A DNA stretch of 12,489 bases, from assembly GCA_032249615.1 (NCBI GenBank), contig JAVVHH010000111.1, positions 1 to 12,489 on the forward strand, read 5' to 3'. Under the pieces are notes generated by a model. The model did not search any database and was not told the DNA's origin. It was given only the letters and a program-made list of their open reading frames with translations. Shown here in pieces: positions 1 to 9,445 of the stretch. The translations under genes and the position numbers were made by a program. The stretch comes from JAVVHH01 sp032249615. GTDB taxonomy: Bacteria > Pseudomonadota > Alphaproteobacteria > Acetobacterales > Acetobacteraceae. Position 1 is the first letter of the stretch, and each line of letters opens with the position of its first letter.

Positions 1-1532
1 CCCGGGTCGACGCGAGGCTCAACCTGCATGTGTTCAACCGGCTTCTCAGCCTCCCGCTGGACTATTTCGAGAAGAATCCGGCCGGTCAGATCAACTATCG
101 GGTCGCCCAGGTTTGGAAAATCCGTGAGTTCCTCACGGGCAAGCTGATGGGCACGTTCCTGGACATGTTCACCCTGGTCGTCCTGCTCCCATTCCTGTTC
201 TGGATGGAGCCAACACTGGCTTGGATCGTGCTGGTTTGCGCCGTGGTAATCGCCGGAATCATTCTGCTGTTCCTGCCGGCGCTGCGGCGGGTTATTGGGA
301 AGCTGACCCATGCCGAAAGCCGCAAGGGCTCGGTGCTGGTCGAGACGGTGCACGGGATCCGGACGGTCAAGTCGTTGGCGCTCGAGCCGCAACGGCGCGT
401 GGAGTGGGACGAGCGGACGGCCGAAGCGGGCGAACTAAAGCTACAGGCCGGACGGCTCGCGAACTGGCCGCAGACGCTGATCAACCCGATCGAGAGCTTC
501 ATCCAGCGCGGCGTGATCATGTTGGGCGCCTACTTCGCCTTGAGCGACCAGACCGGCGTCGCGGTCGGCGGGCTGGTGGCGTTCATGATGCTCGGCGGCC
601 GGGTGACGCAGCCGCTGGTTGGGCTTGCGCGGCTCATCGAAGATTTCGAAGAGGTGCGCGCTTCCATCGGCCAGGTCGCCCTGGTGCTGAACAACCCGAA
701 CGAGACCGCGGCCATGCAGGGCGGTATGCGCCCGACGCTCGCCGGCGCGGTGAAGTTCGAGGACCTAACGTTCACCTATCCCGGCGCCAAGACGCCCGCG
801 CTTGATCGCGTGAGCTTCGAGCTGCCAGCGGGCACCATGCTGGGCGTCGTCGGGCGGAGTGGGTCCGGCAAGAGCACGCTGACCCGGCTGTTGCAGGGCA
901 TCAACCGAGACTATTCCGGCTTCCTGAAGCTCGACGGCGTCGAGTTGCGGGAGATCAACCTTACGCATCTGCGCAAGAGTTTCGGCGTCGTGCTGCAGGA
1001 CAACTTCCTGTTTCGCGGGACCGTTCGCGACAACATTACCGCCGGCCGCCCGGGCTTGACGCTCGACGACGTCGTGCGCGCCGCCCGCCTGGCCGGCGCC
1101 GAGGAATTCATCGAGCGGTTGCCGGCCGGCTACGAGACCTGGATCGAGGAAGGGTCGTCCAACCTGTCGGGAGGCCAGCGCCAACGGCTCGCGATCGCGC
1201 GCGCGGTCATCGCCGACCCCAAGCTGATGATCCTCGACGAGGCGACCAGCGCGCTCGATCCGGAGAGCGAAGCCCTGGTCAACGCCAACCTCGTGCGGCT
1301 CGGGAAAGGGCGCACGATGGTCATCGTCTCTCATCGGCTATCGTCGCTGATCGACTGCGATCAGATCCTGGTCATGGACAAGGGCCAGGTTTTGGATGTA
1401 GCGCCGCATCGGACGCTGCTCGAGCGGTGCGCGGTTTATCGAACGCTGTGGGCTCAGCAGAACCGCCACCTCAACGTGCTCGTGCCGAAGCAGGCCTCCG
1501 TCGTGCCGATTTCGATGCAGGGCGACGACTAG
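1..1532 (+). CDS. Type I secretion ABC exporter (HlyB-like), 5' end cut off by window edge
   Basis: Inner-membrane ATP-driven exporter of the HlyB/PrtD type I secretion class. The reading frame is open to the left edge, and codons before the GTG at 30 still encode family-like sequence leading into NRLLSLPLDYFE, so 30 is not the real start. The visible part holds the second half of the transmembrane domain, with hydrophobic segments at about 175-285 and 515-600, and a complete nucleotide-binding domain. Walker A GRSGSGKST lies near 850-880, the Q-loop VVLQDNFLF near 990-1010, the signature LSGGQRQR near 1164-1190, Walker B KLMILDEATSALD near 1221-1260, and the H-loop IVSHR near 1323-1340. All ATPase residues are intact. 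Whether an N-terminal C39 peptidase domain exists cannot be seen. The next gene, 29 bases downstream, encodes the HlyD adaptor, which supports a type I secretion role. Lipid A or multidrug exporters have similar ATPase domains, but the adaptor makes them less likely. Substrate unknown. Confidence 0.93.
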   Translation, partial: RVDARLNLHVFNRLLSLPLDYFEKNPAGQINYRVAQVWKIREFLTGKLMGTFLDMFTLVVLLPFLFWMEPTLAWIVLVCAVVIAGIILLFLPALRRVIGKLTHAESRKGSVLVETVHGIRTVKSLALEPQRRVEWDERTAEAGELKLQAGRLANWPQTLINPIESFIQRGVIMLGAYFALSDQTGVAVGGLVAFMMLGGRVTQPLVGLARLIEDFEEVRASIGQVALVLNNPNETAAMQGGMRPTLAGAVKFEDLTFTYPGAKTPALDRVSFELPAGTMLGVVGRSGSGKSTLTRLLQGINRDYSGFLKLDGVELREINLTHLRKSFGVVLQDNFLFRGTVRDNITAGRPGLTLDDVVRAARLAGAEEFIERLPAGYETWIEEGSSNLSGGQRQRLAIARAVIADPKLMILDEATSALDPESEALVNANLVRLGKGRTMVIVSHRLSSLIDCDQILVMDKGQVLDVAPHRTLLERCAVYRTLWAQQNRHLNVLVPKQASVVPISMQGDD

Positions 1533-1561
1533 ACAATGCCGCGCGTCGAAGGAGACCCGTC

Positions 1562-2947
1562 ATGCGTTTGACCGTGAGCGAGAGCAGCGAGGCGAACCTG
1601 CCCTCCCTGCTGGAATTCCATTCGCCCACCGGCGCGCTCATGCACGTGCCGGTCCATTATGGCGCTCGGGGCGTGACCTGGATGGTGTCCACACTGGCAA
1701 TCGCCTGCATCGCGGCGTCCGCCCTGATCCCGATCGACAAGGTGGTCTCATCGCAGGGCCGCATCGTGGCCAAGGAATCGACCACCGTCGTGCAGCCGCT
1801 CGAAACCGCGATCGTGCGGACGATCAACGTGCATGAGGGCGACGTGGTGCAGAAAGGTCAGGTCCTCGCCCGGCTGGACCCGACCTTCGCCACCGCCGAT
1901 TCAGGCGCGCTGAAGGCGCAGGTCTCGAGCCTGCAAGCCGAGGTCGACCGGCTCACGGCCGAAGCCGACGGGTCCGAGTTCCGCCCCTCGAGCGGCGACC
2001 CGGCCGCCTTGCTGCAAGCCGCCATCTTCCTGCAGCGCAGGAGCGAGCGCAGCTTCAAGAACGAGAACTACACCCAGAAGATCAGCAGCCTGCAAGCCCA
2101 GGTGCAGCGAGCCCTGTCCGACGTCTACTCGTATTCCGAGCGGCTCAAAGTCGCGTCGATGATCGAGGACAAGCGGCGCGAGTTGGAGCATCTCCAGGTG
2201 GGCAGCCAGCTCAACCTGTTGGCGGCGACCGACTCTCGCCTCGAGATCAAGCGGGGGCTCGACAGCGCCGCGGGCCAGGCTGCCCAAGCGCAACGCGACT
2301 TGCAGGCGCTGCAGGCCGAGCGGGACGCCTACAACCAGAACTGGCGCTCGGAAGTCGGCAAGGACCTGACCGAACAAAGCCGTAAGCTGAGCGACGCGCA
2401 GGAGAACCTGAAGAAGGCCGACCTGCGCCAGCGTTTGGTCGAGCTGCGGGCCGATCAGGACTCGACGGTGCTGAGCGTTGCCAAGGTGTCGCCGGGGTCG
2501 GTGATGCAGTCCGGCGAGCAGCTGATCACGCTGGTCCCAAGTGATGCCCCGCTCGAGGCGGAGGTGAACATTCCGGGCACCGAAGTGGGATATGTTCATC
2601 CCGGCAACGACGTCACGGTGAAGCTCGAGACACTGCCCTACACGCATTACGGCACCATGGAGGCCTCCGTCCGGGTTGTGAGCCCCGATAGCTTCTCCGC
2701 GTCGGAGAACGAGTCCTCCCAACCCAAGCGCGGCTCTCAGCCCACCCAGGCTCCGAGCCAAGGCACGAGCTACTATCGCGCGCGCCTCTCCCTCGGGCAG
2801 TCGCACCTGCACGACGTTCCGGCCGGCTTCCATCTGATGCCCGGCATGCCGATCACAGCCGACGTCGCGGCCGGCAAGCGAACAGTTCTGACCTATCTTC
2901 TCTCCCGCGTGCTACCGACCTTTATGGACGGCATGCGCGAGCCGTAG
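1562..2947 (+). CDS. HlyD-family type I secretion membrane fusion (adaptor) protein
   Basis: Periplasmic adaptor that links the ABC exporter in the inner membrane to an outer-membrane TolC-type channel. I chose the ATG at 1562 because AAGGAG lies about 7 bases upstream; a longer frame from 1427 overlaps the ABC gene and encodes an Arg-rich stretch unlike the family. The 461-residue product is normal for HlyD. It has a short cytoplasmic N-terminus, one membrane segment at about residues 38-58, and a first half-lipoyl motif near 85-107 (HEGDVVQKGQVLARLDP). A long Gln/Glu/Leu-rich coiled-coil hairpin spans about 115-290. The second lipoyl half is near 295-327 (ending GEQLITLVP), followed by a beta-barrel domain. 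The C-terminus 425-447 (LMPGMPITADVAAGKR...) nearly fits the HlyD signature. A polar Ser/Pro/Gln-rich insertion at about 376-403 interrupts the barrel region. The usual AP-x-x-G of the second lipoyl half is replaced by ADQDS. Likely co-transcribed with the ABC gene. Confidence 0.94.
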   Translation: MRLTVSESSEANLPSLLEFHSPTGALMHVPVHYGARGVTWMVSTLAIACIAASALIPIDKVVSSQGRIVAKESTTVVQPLETAIVRTINVHEGDVVQKGQVLARLDPTFATADSGALKAQVSSLQAEVDRLTAEADGSEFRPSSGDPAALLQAAIFLQRRSERSFKNENYTQKISSLQAQVQRALSDVYSYSERLKVASMIEDKRRELEHLQVGSQLNLLAATDSRLEIKRGLDSAAGQAAQAQRDLQALQAERDAYNQNWRSEVGKDLTEQSRKLSDAQENLKKADLRQRLVELRADQDSTVLSVAKVSPGSVMQSGEQLITLVPSDAPLEAEVNIPGTEVGYVHPGNDVTVKLETLPYTHYGTMEASVRVVSPDSFSASENESSQPKRGSQPTQAPSQGTSYYRARLSLGQSHLHDVPAGFHLMPGMPITADVAAGKRTVLTYLLSRVLPTFMDGMREP

Positions 2948-3000
2948 CATTCGAAAGCCCTGCGTCTTGCAGCGCTGGCTCTGCGGCATCTGGAGTAATC

Positions 3001-3396
3001 ATGGATCTGACCCCGAACCGGCCTGAGATCGTGGCGGAATTGGCCGCGCACTTCGAGCGTTACGAGCAGGCGCTGATCGACAAGGACGTCGATGTGCTCG
3101 ATTCGATGTTCTGGAACAGCCCGCACACCATCCGGTACGCGTTGAAGGACAATGGATACGGCTTCGACGCAATCCACGCGTCCAGGGTGGGCGCCGCGCC
3201 CGGCGGCAACAAGGCCGAGCGGATCCGGCTCGAGATCCTGACGTTGGGAAACGACCTCGCCACCATCAACCTCGAATACCGGCCGCGTGTGCAGGACGGC
3301 ATCGGGCGGCAGAGCCAGACCTGGGTGCGGTTCCCCGATACCGGGTGGCAGATCGTCTCCGCGCACGTCTCCGTCATGCCGCATGGGGGATGGTGA
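3001..3396 (+). CDS. AtzH/HpxZ-like protein (DUF3225, SnoaL/NTF2-like fold)
   Basis: A 131-residue protein of the AtzH-like (DUF3225) family, which includes HpxZ of oxalurate catabolism and AtzH of cyanuric acid breakdown. Visible family features are the N-terminal helix with ERYEQAL (residues 19-25), the DVDVLDSMFW segment (30-38), PHTIRYALKDNGYG (41-54) and the C-terminal GRQSQTWVRFPDTGWQIVSAHVS (102-124). Tyr21 and Arg45 occupy positions I recall as functional in AtzH, but I cannot verify this here. Length is normal. GGAG lies 5 bases before the ATG. Family members usually sit beside an AtzE/HpxW amidase and an AtzG/HpxX small subunit; neither is present here. The next gene starts one base after the stop, so the two are almost certainly co-translated. 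Family membership is clear. A role in ureide or carboxyurea breakdown is inference. Confidence 0.85.
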   Translation: MDLTPNRPEIVAELAAHFERYEQALIDKDVDVLDSMFWNSPHTIRYALKDNGYGFDAIHASRVGAAPGGNKAERIRLEILTLGNDLATINLEYRPRVQDGIGRQSQTWVRFPDTGWQIVSAHVSVMPHGGW

Positions 3397-3397
3397 G

Positions 3398-4396
3398 ATG
3401 TGGGAGCGGGAGGTCGGCAGCTTCGCCCTTGGTGACCTCGCGGTCGAGAAGGGCGGCACGATCAAGGATGCGCAGATCGGGTGGGAGCGTCACGGCACGC
3501 TGAACGCGGCACGGGACAATCTCATCGTCTATCCCAGCAGCTACAGCGCCCAGCACGACGACATGGCTTGGCTGATCGGGCCGGACATGATCCTGGACCC
3601 GACCCGCTACTGCATTCTCGCCATCGACATGTTCTCGAACGGGATCTCTTCCGGCGCGGCGGAGATGCCCGATTACCCCGCCCTCGTCACCATGGCCGAC
3701 AACGTCCGCGCCCAGCACCGGCTGGTGACGGACCATTTCAGGGTCGAGCGACTGGCCGCCGTGTATGGCTTCTCCATGGGCGGCATCCAGGCGTACCACT
3801 GGGCGTCCCTATTCCCCTCGATGGTGCCGCACGCCTTCGTCGTGTGCGGCAGCGCGCGGACCGCGGACCACAACAAGGTGTTCCTGCAAGGCCTGCTCCG
3901 TACCCTCGAGGCTGCGCCGGAGCATCGGGGCGGAGGCCGGTTCGCGAGCGAACCCGCGGCCGCTCTGCGCGCGTTCGGCACCATCTACGCCGGCTGGGGG
4001 CTCAGCCAAGACTTCTACCGCGCCGGGCTCTACCGCACGGCCCTCGGGGCGCCAGACCTCGACACGTTCATCCGCGAGCAGTGGCAGGACCGGTTTGCCA
4101 TGCGTAAAGCGGCCAATCTCTACGCTCAGGCGCTGGCGTGGCACGAGGCCGACATCGCCGGCGGCGGCGACCTCGGGGCGGCGCTGCGGGCGATCGAGGC
4201 GCAAGTCACCCTGCTGCCGTGCGAGACCGACCTTTACTTCCGCGTCGCCGACAACGCGGCCGAACTGCCCTTCCTGCGCTCGGCTGAACTACGGCCTATC
4301 CCGAGCATCTGGGGGCATCGCGCCGGCAACCCGAATGCGGATGCCGATGACCGGGCTTTCCTCGCCCAAGCCGTGCGGGACGCGCTGAGCCCCTAA
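3398..4396 (+). CDS. Alpha/beta hydrolase related to homoserine O-acetyltransferase (MetX-like)
   Basis: A 332-residue alpha/beta-hydrolase of the MetX-like subgroup. The nucleophile elbow GFSMGG (residues 124-129, Ser126) is followed by the MetX-like IQAYHWASLFPSMV. The acid is probably Asp278 (LPCETDLYF) and the base His307 (IWGHRAG), giving a complete triad. The N-terminal part (AQIGWERHGTLN, then NLIVYPSSYS) also follows the MetX pattern. It is somewhat shorter than genuine MetX (about 370-400 residues), and the family's oxyanion and lid segments differ, so homoserine acetylation should not be assumed; many relatives are hydrolases. The ATG at 3398 follows a purine-rich GGGGGATGG stretch; an in-frame ATG at 3383 would overlap the preceding gene by 14 bases and lacks a clear ribosome site. 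Its position one base after the AtzH-like gene implies a joint pathway, possibly amide or ester catabolism. Substrate unknown. Confidence 0.85.
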   Translation: MWEREVGSFALGDLAVEKGGTIKDAQIGWERHGTLNAARDNLIVYPSSYSAQHDDMAWLIGPDMILDPTRYCILAIDMFSNGISSGAAEMPDYPALVTMADNVRAQHRLVTDHFRVERLAAVYGFSMGGIQAYHWASLFPSMVPHAFVVCGSARTADHNKVFLQGLLRTLEAAPEHRGGGRFASEPAAALRAFGTIYAGWGLSQDFYRAGLYRTALGAPDLDTFIREQWQDRFAMRKAANLYAQALAWHEADIAGGGDLGAALRAIEAQVTLLPCETDLYFRVADNAAELPFLRSAELRPIPSIWGHRAGNPNADADDRAFLAQAVRDALSP

Positions 4397-4407
4397 CCTA
4401 TTGAAAG

Positions 4408-5286
4408 CTACAACGCCTGGCGCCATGGCTCCGGCACCAGCCGGTAGCCACCGGCGTCCTGCGCCACATGGGCGTAGCCGGGGAAATGCAGGTGCATGCC
4501 GGCCACGAGTTGGCGGTCGGCCGCGGTTTGCTCGAGGATGCGCCGGCGTGACGCCTCGGCTTGCGCCGGGTCGACGTCGTAGATGACGGTCACGTCCGGG
4601 CGCGGAATCTGCACCTCCGGCACGTGCGTGATGTCGCCCCAGATCAGCAGGCTCTCACCCTCCGACGCCACGCGGTAGCCGGTATGACCCGGCGTGTGAC
4701 CCGGGAGCGGCACCGCCGTGATGCCCGGCGCGACCTCGCCATCGCGGAACGTGCGCAGCCGATTGAGATACGGCGCCATCTGCCGCTGCGCCATCGCGAA
4801 ATACGGCAAGCCGTTGCCGGTCCGCTCCACTTCGGCGACGTTCGCGCTATCGCTCCAATAGGCCCATTCAGCCTCGTGCATCGTCACCGTCGCGTTCGGG
4901 AAAACAGCCCGGCCGGATGCGTCCGAGAGCCCGTTGGAATGATCGCCATGCATGTGCGTGAGCAAGATCAGGTCGATCGCCTCGGGCGCGACCCCGGCCG
5001 CTGCGAGATGGCCCAGCAGCTTGCCCGTCGTCGGCTGCATCGTGTCCCCGCAGCCAGTATCCACCAAGGTGGTCGCGTCGTCCCCGCGGATCAGGAAGCA
5101 GTTGACGGACGTCCGCCGCGGGACCGGCCGGAACGCGGCACGGATCATGGCCGCCGCCTCCTCCTCGCCGATGTTGCGCAGGACGTTGAGTGACCCGTCG
5201 AGGAACCCGTCGCTCAACGCCGTCACGAACAGTTCGCCAACCCGGCGGTGGATTACGCCAGGTATTTGCTGGTCGGGAACAGTCAT
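4408..5286 (-). CDS. MPH/AidC-like metallo-beta-lactamase-fold hydrolase
   Basis: A 292-residue MBL-fold hydrolase, probably with two metal ions. From the ATG at 5286, the HxHxDH motif is HMHGDH (His111, His113, Asp115, His116). The third-strand ligand is His197 (GHTPGH), the bridging acid Asp218 (WGDITH) and the last ligand His265 (GMHLHFPG). The fPNATVTMHEAEWAYW and GDITH...P...YDVDPAQAEASRRR patterns resemble the methyl-parathion-hydrolase/AidC lactonase branch rather than glyoxalase II. No signal peptide is visible, so it is probably cytoplasmic. AAAGG lies about 6 bases before the ATG at 5286, but abuts the alternative ATG at 5292, so I prefer 5286. It is the last gene of the minus-strand train, 10 bases after the DUF2461 gene. 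Lactone, ester or phosphotriester hydrolysis are all possible; the substrate cannot be read from sequence. Confidence 0.9.
   Translation of the reverse strand: MTVPDQQIPGVIHRRVGELFVTALSDGFLDGSLNVLRNIGEEEAAAMIRAAFRPVPRRTSVNCFLIRGDDATTLVDTGCGDTMQPTTGKLLGHLAAAGVAPEAIDLILLTHMHGDHSNGLSDASGRAVFPNATVTMHEAEWAYWSDSANVAEVERTGNGLPYFAMAQRQMAPYLNRLRTFRDGEVAPGITAVPLPGHTPGHTGYRVASEGESLLIWGDITHVPEVQIPRPDVTVIYDVDPAQAEASRRRILEQTAADRQLVAGMHLHFPGYAHVAQDAGGYRLVPEPWRQAL
4426..4450. terminator. Strong hairpin at convergent gene ends, possible bidirectional terminator
   Basis: TGGCTCCGGC (4426-4435) and GCCGGTAGCCA (4440-4450) form a 10-bp stem with one bulged T and a 4-base ACCA loop. It lies about 30 bases after the stop of the plus-strand hydrolase gene, inside the last codons of the minus-strand metallo-hydrolase gene. 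No T-run follows on either strand, so intrinsic termination is unproven. It may instead slow polymerase or protect 3' ends. The stem is seen directly; the function is inferred. Confidence 0.3.
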
Positions 5287-5296
5287 CGGCATCCTT

Positions 5297-5995
5297 TCAC
5301 GAACCTTGCCCGAGCGGAGAGGCAGAGGAGATTTCGTCCACGGCGTCCCACCCGAACCGCAGCAGCGGCAGCGCTTGCGCGCCGAACTCGGCGATCTTCG
5401 GCGCTAACGCCTTACGCTCCACCACCTCGCCGGAGAGCGGGCGGCGAACGATGAAGTTCTTCAGCCGCAGGGCCGGGTCGATCGCCGTTCCTTTCAGGTC
5501 CTCGAACCCTTTGGGCATCCGGCTCAGCCGCTCTCCCTCCTCGAGCGCCAGCCCGGCTTCGCTCAACGCGGCCAACATCGCCGCATACCGATCGGGCCGG
5601 ACCCGGATCCGCTCACGAATGCTATCGAGCACGTCAGGCTCCGGATGCCAGAACGCCGCTGCGACGAAGCAGCCCGCGGGGTCGAGGTGGAAGTACAGCA
5701 CGCCCGGGCTGCCCTTCGAGTGCCCCTGCCGGAACCAGACGACCCCGACAGAGGTCTTGTATGGCGATTTGTCGTTGCTGAACCGCGTATCGCGATGCAG
5801 GCGGAACATCGATCGCTTCGGATCGCCTTCGAGCGGAACGCTGCGCTTGGTGAGCTCCGCCGTGACCGAAGCAACGAGCGCCGCCACGGGGTTCCGGACG
5901 GCGCTCTCATAAGTGGCGCGGTTCGCTTCGAACCACGCCTTCTCGTTATTGGCGGCCAGCCTCCGAAGGAAATCGAAGGCGGCTGCCGGGATCAA
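5297..5995 (-). CDS. DUF2461 (TIGR02453) family protein, TTG start
   Basis: A 232-residue protein of the DUF2461/TIGR02453 family, whose function is not established. It shows the family N-terminus FDFLRRLAANNEKAWFEANR (residues 7-26) and the hallmark FRLHRDTRFSNDKSPYKT (64-81), followed by LYFHLDPAGCFVAAAFW (100-116). Length is typical. The frame opens only after the TGA that ends grxD, and the first usable codon is TTG directly abutting that stop (TGATTG). No later start keeps the conserved N-terminus, so a TTG start with translational coupling to grxD is the best reading. Only a weak AGG lies about 12 bases upstream. Probably cytoplasmic. Its place behind grxD may be simple operon hitchhiking. 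Confidence 0.88.
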   Translation of the reverse strand: MIPAAAFDFLRRLAANNEKAWFEANRATYESAVRNPVAALVASVTAELTKRSVPLEGDPKRSMFRLHRDTRFSNDKSPYKTSVGVVWFRQGHSKGSPGVLYFHLDPAGCFVAAAFWHPEPDVLDSIRERIRVRPDRYAAMLAALSEAGLALEEGERLSRMPKGFEDLKGTAIDPALRLKNFIVRRPLSGEVVERKALAPKIAEFGAQALPLLRFGWDAVDEISSASPLGQGS

Positions 5996-6334
5996 TCAGG
6001 CGTCGGCCTGGTGAGGAACGCCCTTCTCCTTCAGCAGCCCTTCGAGCTCACCGGACTGATACATCTCGGTGATGATGTCGCAGCCGCCGACGAACTCGCC
6101 GTCGACATAGAGTTGCGGGATGGTGGGCCAGTTGCTGAACGCCTTGATGCCCTCGCGCAGCCCGGCATCCTCGAGCACGTTGGCCGTCTGGAACGGCACG
6201 CCCATGTGGGTCAGGATCTGCACCACGCGGGCGCTGAACCCACATTGCGGGAACATCGCCGTCCCCTTCATGAACAGCATCACCTTGTTGTTGCTAATCT
6301 CATTCTGGATGCGGGCGGAGACGGGGTCGGACAT
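5996..6334 (-). CDS. grxD: Monothiol CGFS glutaredoxin (Grx4/GrxD type)
   Basis: A 112-residue single-domain monothiol glutaredoxin that binds and transfers [2Fe-2S] clusters with glutathione. The active-site motif CGFS is at residues 31-34. Glutathione-contact residues are present: Lys23 in FMKGT, WPTIPQLYV (69-77) and GGCDI (83-87). Length is standard. The ATG at 6334 has AGGAG 6 bases upstream. It lies 9 bases after bolA, and BolA proteins bind CGFS glutaredoxins through a shared cluster, so the two products very likely act together in iron-sulfur trafficking or iron sensing. The linkage to purL is familiar in Alphaproteobacteria. Cytoplasmic. Confidence 0.97.
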   Translation of the reverse strand: MSDPVSARIQNEISNNKVMLFMKGTAMFPQCGFSARVVQILTHMGVPFQTANVLEDAGLREGIKAFSNWPTIPQLYVDGEFVGGCDIITEMYQSGELEGLLKEKGVPHQADA

Positions 6335-6343
6335 CGGAGGCTC

Positions 6344-6577
6344 CTATTCGGGAAGTGTCGTCGTCAGGGCGAGCGCGTGCAGGACGCCACCCATCCGGCC
6401 TTGCAAGGCCGCATAAACCAACTGGTGCTGCTTGACGCGGGAGAGGCCGCGGAAGGCTTCGCTGACCACGGTTGCCGCATAGTGGTCACCATCGCCTGCA
6501 AGATCCTGGATGCTGACGGTCGCATCCGGCAGCGCCACCTTGATCATTGCCTCGATCTCGCTGGCCACCATCGGCAT
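6344..6577 (-). CDS. bolA: BolA family protein (Grx partner)
   Basis: A 77-residue BolA-like protein with the class II KH-like fold. The conserved pattern GDGDHYAATVVSEAFRG (residues 28-44), the SRVKQHQLVYAAL segment (46-58) and the terminal HALALTT (67-73) are all present, including His67, the usual cluster-binding histidine. I chose the ATG at 6577 because GGAG lies 7 bases upstream, inside the 3' end of purL; a second ATG two codons later is possible. It starts 3 bases after the purL stop and precedes grxD, which fits a BolA-Grx [2Fe-2S] heterocomplex. This short YrbA-like form is more likely in iron-sulfur handling than in cell-shape control as reported for E. coli BolA. Confidence 0.95.
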   Translation of the reverse strand: MPMVASEIEAMIKVALPDATVSIQDLAGDGDHYAATVVSEAFRGLSRVKQHQLVYAALQGRMGGVLHALALTTTLPE

Positions 6578-6580
6578 CGA

Positions 6581-8772
<2,192 letters not shown>

Positions 8773-8776
<4 letters not shown>

Positions 8777-9441
8777 GGGGCGATCGCCTCGACCATGCCT
8801 TCGAACAGCGGTAGCCCATCGGTGCCCCCCATGAGCGGATCGACCAGGTCTTCCGGGTGCGGCATGAGCCCGAGCACGCGGAGGTTGGGCGAGTAGATGC
8901 CGGCGATGGCGTGGGCGGAGCCGTTCGGGTTGTGTCCCTCGTAGCGGAAAGCGACGAGTCCCTCGCCTTCCAACCGGTCCAGCGTCGCGTCATCTGCGAA
9001 GTAATTGCCATCGCCATGGGCCATCGGCGCGCGGAACACCTCGCCTTTTCGGTAGTGGCAGGCATAGGGCGTGTCGGAACGCTCCACCCGCAGCTTGCAA
9101 TCCTGCGACAGGAACCGCAGCGCCGCGTTGCGCAACAGGGCCCCCGGGAGCAACCCGGCTTCGGTCAGGACCTGAAATCCATTGCAGATGCCGAGCACGT
9201 GGCCGCCCTTCGCGGCGAAGGCACGCACCGCGCCCATCACCGGCGAGCGCGCAGCCATGGCGCCACAGCGGAGATAGTCGCCATGGCTAAACCCGCCCGG
9301 CAACACGATAAGGTCGAGCCCGGCGACGTCGGTCTCGTGGTGGAACACCATCCGGGGCGCCTGGCCCGTGACCTGCTTCAGCGCGATGGCGACGTCCCGT
9401 TCACGATTGGTGCCCGGGAAGACAACGATTCCAGCTCTCAT
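8773..9441 (-). CDS. purQ: Phosphoribosylformylglycinamidine synthase subunit PurQ (glutaminase)
   Basis: A 222-residue class I glutamine amidotransferase subunit that supplies ammonia to PurL. The nucleophile is Cys86 in GICNGFQ, with His195 and Glu197 in MPHPED completing the triad. The oxyanion strand PGGFSHGDYLRCGA (residues 48-61) and the PurQ-typical APMAHGDGNYF (138-148) are present. The ATG at 9441 lies 4 bases after the stop of the Rap1a/Tai-like gene. No clear Shine-Dalgarno precedes it, so translation probably depends on coupling to that upstream gene. It overlaps purL by 4 bases. Cytoplasmic. Confidence 0.99.
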
Positions 9442-9445
9442 TGGA

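Noticed and set aside
1..11. CCCGGGTCGAC resembles joined restriction sites from a cloning vector.
   Set aside because: Translated in the ABC frame it gives family-like exporter sequence continuous with the gene, so it is native DNA.
1427..1561. Longer N-terminus for the HlyD protein.
   Set aside because: It overlaps the ABC gene, encodes Arg-rich non-family sequence, and the ATG at 1562 has a good ribosome site.
1901..2833. Long 310-codon minus-strand frame opposite the HlyD gene.
   Set aside because: High-GC shadow frame of low complexity with no recognisable domain; the plus-strand gene explains the region.
2948..3000. Gap between the HlyD and AtzH-like genes searched for a promoter or terminator.
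   Set aside because: Only a 4-bp stem and a ribosome site were seen; no convincing promoter.
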